Of a DNA stretch of 64,000 nt, positions 56,854-64,000 are shown piece after piece. Source of the DNA: Nostoc sp. LEGE 12450 (GTDB lineage Bacteria > Cyanobacteriota > Cyanobacteriia > Cyanobacteriales > Nostocaceae). The notes below the pieces were generated by a model. It was not told where the DNA came from. It saw only the letters and a program-made list of their open reading frames with translations, and did no database searches. The position numbers were made by a program, and so were the translations under genes. Position 1 is the first letter of the stretch, and each line of letters opens with the position of its first letter. The stretch covers positions 20,611 to 84,610 of the forward strand of contig NZ_JADEXU010000014.1 of the NCBI RefSeq assembly GCF_015206895.1. The letters are read 5' to 3'.

Positions 56854-57210
56854 ATTTATCAGTATACCCCTAGAAAATCCTTAATAATGTGTATCGAGGC
56901 TGTGCTTCGGTACACATCTTTTACTTTTTATAGCTTGGCGATATTACGGCATTCTTTATGCGGTACGAATCGTTTTTCTAGTACCAAAACATAAGAGAAT
57001 ACTATAGCAATCTTAAATCATTCATGAGAATGAAAATTCCTGAAGAACGTATTTTTAATCTCATTATTTTTTAATATTCAAATTTATATTTATATATAAA
57101 ACTTTGAAAATGTTTTTTATTTCTACTTAGTTAGACAATTGAAATATATTTATTAATAGAAGTGTTCAATAGGGGAGCATCTCAATGAGTGTAAAAACAC
57201 ACCAGCCCTG
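56854..57210. other. AT-rich intergenic stretch
   Basis: About 360 bases. A hairpin-like stretch gtgtatcgaggctgtgcttc with ggtacac following lies near 56888-56916, ending in a T-rich stretch (catcttttacttttta); it may terminate the PEP-CTERM gene. Nothing else was recognised. Confidence 0.45.
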
Positions 57211-57316
57211 GCGAATGGAATTCGCAGCTATACAAACAAAACCCACCTCCGTGGGTTTCAAATTCTTTGAGTCCGCGTAGGCGGACTTCGTTTGTGTAGC
57301 AGCGATTTCTAATCGC
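57211..57316. repeat. Multi-hairpin dispersed repeat, copy C
   Basis: Same orientation as copy B. It is bounded by gcgaatggaattcgc and gcgatttctaatcgc, with cccacctccgtggg and gtccgcgtaggcggac inside. It lies upstream of hemE. Confidence 0.9.
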
Positions 57317-57561
57317 CTGGTATATTTGCTAAAGGTTTATGTGTATTCTATCGTAGACATCGCTTTGAGACTTGGAAACTAAACCAAACGAGAAATGCTG
57401 ATTTTTTCGTTGTTTCTTAACTTAGTTGAGATCGAGAGCAATTAATTTAGATGTGTTTGCCCTACCATTCCCCTTTTGCTGCCAACCTGTTGAAAAAGCG
57501 TAATCCTAGAATGATAAGCTAAACAGTGGCATAAAAATTGTGACTTAGGATGAAGTGATAA

Positions 57562-58623
57562 ATGGGTGTTCCTTCAACAACTCCTCATCTCTTACGGGCT
57601 GCTCGCGGTGAAGTAGTAGATCGTCCCCCTGTATGGATGATGCGACAAGCGGGACGATATATGAAAGCATATCGAGACTTAAGAGAGAAGTATCCTTCGT
57701 TTCGCGATCGCTCGGAAATTCCAGATGTAGCAATTGAAGTTTCCCTGCAACCGTGGAAAGCCTTCCAACCAGATGGAGTAATTTTATTTTCTGATATTGT
57801 CACCCCATTACCTGGTTTGGGCATTGACATGGATATTGCGGAAGGTAAAGGGCCAATCATTCACTCCCCCCTCCGCACTCAAGAACAAATTGATCGTCTG
57901 CATCCCTTAGAACCAGAAGCAGCTCTACCATTTATCAAGACAATTTTACAAGCGTTGCGTTCTGAAGTAGGCGATAAATCAACGGTGTTAGGCTTTGTGG
58001 GTGCGCCGTGGACATTAGCAGCTTATGCAGTTGAAGGAAAAGGTTCTAAAACCTACTCCATCATCAAAAACATGGCATTCTCAGATCCGACGATACTGCA
58101 TCAACTGTTAACTAAATTAGCAGATGCGATCGCCATCTATGCCCGCTACCAAATTGACTCTGGCGCTCAAGTTGTGCAAATGTTCGATTCTTGGGCGGGT
58201 CAATTGAGTCCTCAAGATTATGACACCTTTGCTCTCCCCTATCAGCAGAGAGTTTTCCAGCAGGTTAAGCAAACCCACCCCGATACACCTTTGATTCTGC
58301 TAGTTAGCGGTAGTGCGGGTGTGTTGGAAAGAATGGCACAATCTGGCGCTGATATTGTCAGTGTAGACTGGGCAGTGGATATGGTAGACGCACGAGCAAG
58401 ATTGGGCAAGCAAGTTAAAGTTCAAGGAAATCTTGACCCAGGCGTGCTATTCGGCTCTAAACAGTTTATCCGCGATCGCATTCATGATACCGTTCGCAAA
58501 GCTGGCAATTGGGGTCACATTCTCAATCTCGGTCACGGTGTCCTTCCAGAAACTCCCGAAGAAAATGTCGCTTTCTTCTTTGAAACCGCAAAGGAATTGA
58601 ATCTTGCAGGAGTTAAGAATTAG
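57562..58623 (+). CDS. hemE: Uroporphyrinogen III decarboxylase
   Basis: A 353-aa cytoplasmic enzyme decarboxylating uroporphyrinogen III to coproporphyrinogen III, shared by heme and chlorophyll synthesis. The N-terminal signature [14 protein letters not shown] with [14 protein letters not shown], and [16 protein letters not shown] are characteristic. [12 protein letters not shown] is near the C-terminus. Length is standard. AGGA lies about 12 bases before the ATG. The gene is single, with a repeat array after it. Confidence 0.95.
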   Translation: MGVPSTTPHLLRAARGEVVDRPPVWMMRQAGRYMKAYRDLREKYPSFRDRSEIPDVAIEVSLQPWKAFQPDGVILFSDIVTPLPGLGIDMDIAEGKGPIIHSPLRTQEQIDRLHPLEPEAALPFIKTILQALRSEVGDKSTVLGFVGAPWTLAAYAVEGKGSKTYSIIKNMAFSDPTILHQLLTKLADAIAIYARYQIDSGAQVVQMFDSWAGQLSPQDYDTFALPYQQRVFQQVKQTHPDTPLILLVSGSAGVLERMAQSGADIVSVDWAVDMVDARARLGKQVKVQGNLDPGVLFGSKQFIRDRIHDTVRKAGNWGHILNLGHGVLPETPEENVAFFFETAKELNLAGVKN

Positions 58624-58631
58624 GAGTCATA

Positions 58632-58710
58632 CAATTTTAGATTTTAGATTTTAGATTTTAGATTTTTCTTTCAATCCAAAATCCAAAATTCAAAATCTAA
58701 AATTTCCAGA
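58632..58710. repeat. TTTAGAT heptamer array with inverted partner
   Basis: About four tandem ttttaga units at 58637-58665 are followed by inverted-sense units (ccaaaat, ctaaaat) to about 58706. The two halves are largely complementary, so a long AT hairpin is possible between hemE and the next gene. Confidence 0.8.
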
Positions 58711-58794
58711 GTGATAAGTTATCAGTTGCAATTGGAACTTTTAACTTTATTCTTAACTCTTTAGTTTTAACTCCTAACGTTTTATAAATTCTCT

Positions 58795-59751
58795 ATGAGC
58801 CAGAAACGGATTTTAGTGACTGGTGCAAGTGGTTGTGTAGGTCATTATTTAACAGAAGCCTTAATTAAAGAAACAGATCACGAACTGTATCTGCTAGTTA
58901 GGAACCCAAGCAAACTGCAAGTTGATACTAAAGCCCGTTCAGGTATCAACGTTTTACAAGGTGATATGCAAAATATTCGCCAGTTTGCCGATTTGCTATC
59001 CACAATTGATACGGCAGTACTCACTGCCACAGCTTGGGGTGGTGATGAGACATTTGATATTAATGTCGTCAAGACTATAGAGTTACTGGAACTGCTAGAT
59101 CCAGAACGTTGCCAGCAGGTGATTTATTTTTCGACAGCTAGCGTTTTGGATCGCCACAATCAACCATTAAAAGAAGCCGGGGAAATTGGGACAGATTACA
59201 TCCGTTCCAAATATGAGTGCTTACAAAAAAAAGAAAAATTAGCGATCGCACCCAAAATTACCACAGTTTTTCCCACTATAGTATTGGGCGGTGATGCGAA
59301 TAAACCCTATTCTGCTGTAACATCTGGTATTACAGAAGTGACGAAATATATTAATGTGATTCGTTTTTTGGAAGCAGATGGCAGTTTTCACTTTATCCAC
59401 GCACAAGATATTGCCACTGTAGTGCGATATTTAATCGATCATCCTGCCAAAAACGATCAACCACGTCGGCTTGTTTTGGGTCAAGCACCGTCAACTGCTA
59501 ATCAAGCAGTAGAACAAGTTTGTGCTTATCTGGGGAAAAAGATTTACTTTCGCATTCCCATCTCCATAGCATTGGCTAATTTGATTATTGTTCTGTTTCG
59601 TATTCAAATGGCTGCTTGGGATAGATTTTGCATGAACTATCGGCATTTCACTTATGAAAAATTCATAAATCCCAATAGTTTTGGCTTGCCAAATTATTGT
59701 GCAACCATGAGTGATGTTTTAAAAATTAGTGGCGCTGAACGTGCTGATTGA
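58795..59751 (+). CDS. NAD-dependent epimerase/dehydratase family protein
   Basis: A 318-aa short-chain dehydrogenase of the extended type. The N-terminal NAD(P) motif GASGCVGHYL is intact. The active-site region is YFSTASVL and DYIRSKYECLQKK, where Tyr-x3-Lys is YIRSK. Late residues are hydrophobic (ISIALANLIIVLFRIQ) and may anchor or pack against a membrane. Substrate is unknown; a nucleotide-sugar or isoprenoid substrate is possible. It lies 170 bases after hemE but beyond a repeat hairpin. Confidence 0.85.
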   Translation: MSQKRILVTGASGCVGHYLTEALIKETDHELYLLVRNPSKLQVDTKARSGINVLQGDMQNIRQFADLLSTIDTAVLTATAWGGDETFDINVVKTIELLELLDPERCQQVIYFSTASVLDRHNQPLKEAGEIGTDYIRSKYECLQKKEKLAIAPKITTVFPTIVLGGDANKPYSAVTSGITEVTKYINVIRFLEADGSFHFIHAQDIATVVRYLIDHPAKNDQPRRLVLGQAPSTANQAVEQVCAYLGKKIYFRIPISIALANLIIVLFRIQMAAWDRFCMNYRHFTYEKFINPNSFGLPNYCATMSDVLKISGAERAD

Positions 59752-59788
59752 GAAAATATCTATTATTTGCTAATGATAACGGTCATTT

Positions 59789-59817
59789 GTAGAGATGGCG
59801 ATTTATCGCGTCTCTTA
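59789..59817. repeat. GAGACGCGAT palindrome, copy 6
   Basis: A diverged copy (gtagagatggcgatttatcg then cgtctctta). It lies after the epimerase gene. Confidence 0.7.
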
Positions 59818-60079
59818 CCTTAACCGAACCGTATTAGCCTAAGTCCGACTGATATGAATTTAGTTTGTAGCCTGGTCGTAGTAAGAGAAACCAGAAATCT
59901 CCTGATTCCTGTTTCAACATGCTTTTCTTTTTGCCGATTAGCTGCAAGAATCCCAGTCGCTAGCCGCCCATTAAAGGGAAAAATATCGGTGGTAAGATAA
60001 AACAACTTTAATAAAAAGTCAATAGCTCTTTATTTTCGTTAGAGTGGGATAACAATCAAAGTGTGAGGATTGATACTAC
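59818..60079. other. Intergenic region before the radical SAM gene
   Basis: About 260 bases without a gene or clear repeat. A 61-codon minus-strand ORF here has no family features. Confidence 0.35.
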
Positions 60080-61678
60080 ATGCGAATCTTGTTAGTGTAT
60101 CCAATATTTCCTAAAACTTTTTGGTCTTATGAAAAAATCTTAGAGTTAGTCGATCGCAAAGTTTTATTACCACCTCTGGGTTTAGTAACAGTAGCCGCTA
60201 TTCTGCCCCAAGAATGGGAGTTCAAGCTGGTAGATCGCAACATCCGCGCAGCAACCGAAGAAGAATGGGCATGGGCAGATGTAGTAATTCTCTCTGCGAT
60301 GATTGTCCAGAAACAAGATTTACTTGAGCAAATCCAGGAAGCCAAAAAACGTGGCAAGTTAGTCGCAGTCGGCGGCCCCTACCCCACCTCTGTACCTCAC
60401 GAAGTTGAAAATGTTGGCGCAGATTTTCTGATTCTGGATGAAGGGGAAATCACTCTGCCCATGTTTATTGAGGCAATCAAAAGGGGTGAAACTTCTGGAA
60501 CTTTCCGCGCCACAGAAAAACCTGATGTCACAAGCACACCAATACCCCGCTTTGATTTATTAGAGTTGAATGCTTATGACATGATGTCGGTGCAGTTTTC
60601 GCGCGGGTGTCCTTTCCAATGCGAATTTTGCGACATTATTGTTCTCTACGGGCGCAAACCACGCACCAAAGCCCCAGCCCAACTTTTAGCAGAATTAGAT
60701 TACCTCTATGAATTGGGTTGGCGGCGGGGTGTGTTTATGGTGGATGACAACTTTATTGGCAACAAACGAAATGTAAAATTGTTGCTGAAAGAGTTAAAAG
60801 TCTGGATGGCAGAACACAAGTATCCCTTCCGATTTGACACTGAAGCTTCAATTGACTTGGCACAAGATGCAGAAATGTTGGAGTTGATGGTTGAGTCTGG
60901 TTTCTCGGCGGTGTTTTTGGGAATTGAAACACCGGATGAGGATAGCTTACAAATGACCAAGAAATTTCAAAATACTCGCAGTTCTCTAACTGAGGCAGTG
61001 GAAACCATTATCAAAGCCGGATTGCGCCCAATGGCTGGGTTTATTATCGGCTTTGATGGCGAAAAAGCAGGCGCAGGCGATCGCATTGTCCGCTTTGCTG
61101 AACAAGCAGCTATTCCCTCTACTACCTTTGCAATGTTGCAAGCGTTACCTAACACCGCGCTTTGGCATCGCCTGAAAAAGGAAGGACGACTGCGGGAAAA
61201 TCAAGATGGAAACATCAACCAGACAACATTGATGAATTTCCTCCCCACCCGTCCCCTAGAAGAACTTGCTAGAGAATATGTTGAAGCGTTTTGTACTTTA
61301 TACGACCCAGTAAATTACTTGGATCGTACCTATCGTTGTTTCTTAATGATGGGTTTACCGAGTTGGAAAGCGCCAGCAAAAATGCCAGAGTGGGTAGTTG
61401 TCAAAGCGTTGCTGATTGTAATTTGGCGACAAGGAATCAAACGGGAAACCCGTTGGAAATTCTGGCACCATTTGTTTAGCATTCTCAAGCGTAACCCTGG
61501 AGTGATTGAGCATTACATCTCTGCTTGCGCCCACAACGAGCATTTTCTAGAGTATCGGCAAATTGTGCGCGATCAAATTGAAAGTCAGCTAGCTGAATAT
61601 CTCGCACAAGGTGCAGAACAGCCTTATGTGCTAGTCAAGGAAAAAGCCGAGGAAAAAGCTGAAGCGGTAGTTAGTTAA
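60080..61678 (+). CDS. B12-binding radical SAM protein (DUF4070 type)
   Basis: A 532-aa enzyme. Residues 1-150 form a cobalamin-binding-like domain (MRILLVYPIFPKTFWSYEK, VAVGGPYPTSVPHEVENVGAD). The radical SAM core follows, with CPFQCEFCD (Cys-x3-Cys-x2-Cys) near 176-183, GVFMVDDNFIG and FLGIETPDED. Residues from about 400 match the DUF4070 region. Related proteins include methylases such as the hopanoid C-2 methylase HpnP; whether this is HpnP is not decided by sequence alone. The C-terminal tail is Glu/Lys-rich. Confidence 0.87.
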   Translation: MRILLVYPIFPKTFWSYEKILELVDRKVLLPPLGLVTVAAILPQEWEFKLVDRNIRAATEEEWAWADVVILSAMIVQKQDLLEQIQEAKKRGKLVAVGGPYPTSVPHEVENVGADFLILDEGEITLPMFIEAIKRGETSGTFRATEKPDVTSTPIPRFDLLELNAYDMMSVQFSRGCPFQCEFCDIIVLYGRKPRTKAPAQLLAELDYLYELGWRRGVFMVDDNFIGNKRNVKLLLKELKVWMAEHKYPFRFDTEASIDLAQDAEMLELMVESGFSAVFLGIETPDEDSLQMTKKFQNTRSSLTEAVETIIKAGLRPMAGFIIGFDGEKAGAGDRIVRFAEQAAIPSTTFAMLQALPNTALWHRLKKEGRLRENQDGNINQTTLMNFLPTRPLEELAREYVEAFCTLYDPVNYLDRTYRCFLMMGLPSWKAPAKMPEWVVVKALLIVIWRQGIKRETRWKFWHHLFSILKRNPGVIEHYISACAHNEHFLEYRQIVRDQIESQLAEYLAQGAEQPYVLVKEKAEEKAEAVVS

Positions 61679-61722
61679 ACGCGGTAATGGATAAGCCAAT
61701 CGCAAGTGATTGATCGCATTTT

Positions 61723-61744
61723 CACCCGTACACTTGTACGGGTG
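61723..61744 (+). terminator. Probable terminator after the radical SAM gene
   Basis: A nine-base-pair perfect stem cacccgtac/gtacgggtg with a 4-base loop, 45 bases after the stop. Only a weak T-rich stretch follows (tatttatgt). Confidence 0.5.
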
Positions 61745-61832
61745 TATTTATGTGTATAGCTAGTGGTATTTATGAATGAAAATAGTTTTTGCAGAGGCCA
61801 GTTTTCCTCCTACCTCTTGTCTCCTTCATATT

Positions 61833-63101
61833 TTATCTACCGCGATCGCGTTCTAAATCATCAATCACTCTTTGCAAATACCATTCGTCTGACATTCCAG
61901 GATGATAATCCTGTTTTTGCTGAATCAATCTTTCGGCAATTTCCCAATATCCCCCAACCATGCCCAAAAGTCGTTGATGTAGCATGTTATACTTTTGCCT
62001 TTTTGACTGGGGACTAAATTTTTGGATTTTTTCTAGGCTACTTAAAACTTGTTGATAATTTCCCCAGTCTTCTTGTTCGCAAAAAATACTCGCCGCTCGT
62101 TGATAATCTTCCACGGCATTTTGCATTTCTTCTAAACAAGTATAGGCAATGCCACGATTGTAGTAAGCTTGAGCATCATCAGGATTTATTTGCAGCGCTT
62201 GGGTGTAATCTTGAATAGCACCGAGATAGTTACCTGTAGTTCGATAGGCATTACCTCTGGCAATATAAACTAGAGGATCTTGTGGTTGTATCTGGAGTGC
62301 TTGATTAAGATCGGCGATCGCACCTTGATGATCTCCCAATATAGAACGGGCCTTACCTCGGTTACGATAGACAATGGCATCTTGGAAATTTAGTCGCAAT
62401 GCTTGATTAAAATCTGCGATCGCTTCTCGATAATCTCCCATTTTACAACGCACAACCCCACGACAGCAGTAAGCTTGGGCATCTTGCGAATCGGCTTTTA
62501 ATACCCAGTTTAAATCGGCCAGTGCCTCCTGAGTATCTCCCTTTTCAGCTTTTTCTAATAACTGGGTGAAATAATCATTGGTGGATAAAATTGGCGCATT
62601 TGGGGAACGTGATTGTTGTACAACAGGTAATTCTTGGGGTTGTAGCTGTTTAATCCGTTCTAGACACAAGCGACAGTTTTCTTTATCCTGTTGTTCTAGA
62701 TATAATTGTGCAGCCTTTTTAAAGTTAGCGATCGCATCTTGAACATAACCTTGTTTGCGCCGCACCATACCTCGCAGATTATAAGCCGCAGCATAATTGA
62801 GATTGAGACGAATTGCGCGTTCAACATCATCTAGCGCCCCTGGTAAATTTTTCAGCGCCACCCTAGCCAATCCACGACAATAATACGCCTCTACACTCTC
62901 AGGATTCAGCTTTAGGACTTCGGTATAATCTGAAACAGCCTTAAGGATTGCTCCTGAGTCATAATATGCTAAACCCCTTTGCAAGTAAGCTTCGGCAAAG
63001 TAAGGTGTCAGTTGTAAAGCATGGCTAAATTCCTCAATTGCTCCGGCGTAGTCTTTTCGCCTAGCCTTTTCCAATCCTCTATTGTAAAATTCTTCATTCA
63101 T
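61833..63101 (-). CDS. Tetratricopeptide-repeat protein
   Basis: A 422-aa soluble protein with about nine TPR units in two blocks: residues 3-135 (FYNRGLEKARRKDYAGAIEE, AYLQRGLAYYDSG) and about 180-345 (AYCCRGVVRCKMGDYREAI, VYRNRGKARSILGDHQGAI, VYIARGNAYRTTGNYLGAI, AYYNRGIAYTCLEEMQNAV). A linker QPQELPVVQQSRSPN separates them. TPRs bind partner proteins; here no partner is indicated. The C-terminal 60 residues are non-repeat (LIQQKQDYHPGMSDEWYLQ). Confidence 0.87.
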   Translation of the reverse strand: MNEEFYNRGLEKARRKDYAGAIEEFSHALQLTPYFAEAYLQRGLAYYDSGAILKAVSDYTEVLKLNPESVEAYYCRGLARVALKNLPGALDDVERAIRLNLNYAAAYNLRGMVRRKQGYVQDAIANFKKAAQLYLEQQDKENCRLCLERIKQLQPQELPVVQQSRSPNAPILSTNDYFTQLLEKAEKGDTQEALADLNWVLKADSQDAQAYCCRGVVRCKMGDYREAIADFNQALRLNFQDAIVYRNRGKARSILGDHQGAIADLNQALQIQPQDPLVYIARGNAYRTTGNYLGAIQDYTQALQINPDDAQAYYNRGIAYTCLEEMQNAVEDYQRAASIFCEQEDWGNYQQVLSSLEKIQKFSPQSKRQKYNMLHQRLLGMVGGYWEIAERLIQQKQDYHPGMSDEWYLQRVIDDLERDRGR

Positions 63102-63353
63102 AACATTTTCAGTTAGTTGAATTCCAGCAAGCTTGCTTCGTAGCCTAACCTATCCACTCACTCTTAATATTCTAAGTATTCAGCATGGCTTTGGTTCATT
63201 TCGGATTTGCAGTGAATTAAAACGAACAAACCCCGTAAATTTTATCGGCGATATTCATGCAATTGAATATTGTACACTCCAGGTTTTACAGTTAGATTTA
63301 GTATAAATATCGGCTAAAGCTTTGATTAAGCTTATCAATAATGAGTTATACCA

Positions 63354-63884
63354 ATGAAAATCAGAACTATCACAACAGGTATATCACTTCAATCTTTACA
63401 AGATCGGGAAACAATTAAGCAAGCTGCTGACTTTAATCAGCAAGCAAAGATTCTCTTTGAAAAACAAGGATACGAAGTACAAACAACTAGAATCGCCACT
63501 AATACCTGGGAAGAATATCTACAAGACTTATCAAAAATCGAAATTATCAATGAAATTCAAACTCTAGAACAACTTTGCCAAAGTCTGAATATCAGCTTTT
63601 TCAATATTGGTTATGCCAGCAAACCTGAAACCATAGATATCATTCCAGATATCAACAAAAATACATCGATTATTTATTGCTCTAGCAGAATTGGCGACAG
63701 TGAAACTGGCATCAATTTTGAGAATGCTAGGGAATCCTCTAAAGTTATTAAACGTATTTCCCAAGAAAGTGAAAATGGTTATGGTAATTTTCGTTTTTGT
63801 GCATGGGCAAACTGTCAGCCAGGTATCCCATTTTTCCCTACAGCCTACCATAGAGGCAATACATCTTTCGCTATAAGTAGGTAG
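63354..63884 (+). pseudogene. DUF711 family gene, 3' part cut off, apparently by an insertion sequence
   Basis: A 176-aa N-terminal fragment of a DUF711 (UPF0210-related) protein, whose full form is about 400 aa. It opens MKIRTITTGISLQSLQDRE and has the conserved NIGYASKPETIDIIPDI, GDSETGINFENARESSK and CAWANCQPGIPFFPTAYH. The match ends at FAIS, where a normal copy would continue; a TAG follows two codons later and an IS630-type ORF starts at 63952. The rest of the gene, if present, lies beyond the right edge. Confidence 0.78.
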
Positions 63885-63951
63885 GCATCAAAAAAATCCG
63901 GTATGTTAAGATATATAAATACTGAAAATGCATCTACAAAGTGATTTGTGT
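63885..63951. mobile_element. Probable left end of an IS630-type insertion sequence
   Basis: This short AT-rich stretch separates the interrupted DUF711 frame from the transposase start. The IS630 family targets TA, and a TA is present at the break (gctataag). The terminal inverted repeat cannot be verified because the right end is outside the window. Confidence 0.5.
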
Positions 63952-64000
63952 ATGGGGGCACGTTTAAGGGTATTTCTGACGCATGAGCAAGACCAAACTT
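63952..64000 (+). CDS. IS630-type transposase, partial (first 16 residues)
   Basis: ATG 63952 begins MGARLRVFLTHEQDQT and runs off the right edge. This opening matches IS630-family transposases common in Nostocales (MGARLRVFLT- start followed by a helix-turn-helix). Sixteen residues are few, so the call rests on that distinctive start plus the disrupted gene next to it. Confidence 0.6.
   Translation, partial: MGARLRVFLTHEQDQT

Noticed and set aside
59820..60005. 61-codon minus-strand ORF after the epimerase
   Set aside because: No conserved pattern and it begins inside repeat-rich intergenic DNA.

Overview
The window looks like a chromosome segment of a filamentous, heterocyst-type cyanobacterium (Nostocales: Nostoc/Anabaena/Calothrix-like). 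The evidence is the dense scatter of the HIP1 octamer GCGATCGC, families typical of these genomes (DUF1824, DUF1995, PEP-CTERM proteins, pentapeptide-repeat and TPR proteins, CHAT/STAND ATPases, a kinase-FGE fusion), heptamer short tandem repeats, and many dispersed palindromic repeats between genes. No tRNA, rRNA or CRISPR array was seen.

Layout. 0-2.1 kb: partial osmoprotectant-type ABC ATPase, a small hypothetical gene, a 21-bp minisatellite and a RelBE/ParDE-like toxin-antitoxin pair. 2.3-6.7 kb: a 1248-aa CHAT protease-STAND ATPase-TPR protein with a convergent small membrane protein. 7-12.8 kb: uup-type ABC-F ATPase, DUF1824, prohibitin, a carotenoid-desaturase-like FAD enzyme and a PEP-CTERM protein. 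13.3-21.9 kb: KOW-like protein, kinase-FGE fusion, lone potC, a glycosyltransferase, a phospholipase-D/EF-hand/HhH lipoprotein and a cysteine desulfurase. 22-26.8 kb: a HIP1-free island with a 1274-aa nuclease-like STAND protein, vapB, a decayed vapC and a 58-aa membrane protein. 27-46.4 kb: mainly housekeeping genes (DUF1995, zinc metalloprotease, pentapeptide protein, LOG protein, PBP4-type carboxypeptidase, HtrA protease, MBL-fold protein, panD, ppa, DUF362, aspartase/fumarase-family lyase, pgsA, LD-carboxypeptidase). 46.4-53.2 kb: an AT-rich block of glycosyltransferases and methyltransferases that looks like a surface-glycan modification cluster. 53.4-64 kb: sugar-binding lipoprotein, membrane protein, PEP-CTERM protein, hemE, epimerase, B12-radical SAM enzyme, TPR protein, and a DUF711 gene that appears cut by an IS630-type element running off the right edge.

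How the genes may work together. The strongest candidates for an undescribed system are the two very large STAND ATPases (2345-6091 and 22035-25859). One carries a CHAT protease and the other an N-terminal nuclease-like module, and each lies next to a toxin-antitoxin module. This architecture is known from bacterial programmed-death and anti-phage systems, but the defence role here is inference. The region is also rich in decay: a vapC with lost start and internal stop, a WD40-repeat pseudogene, a tylF-like remnant, an interrupted DUF711 gene, and an MBL-fold protein that has lost its HxHxDH metal motif.
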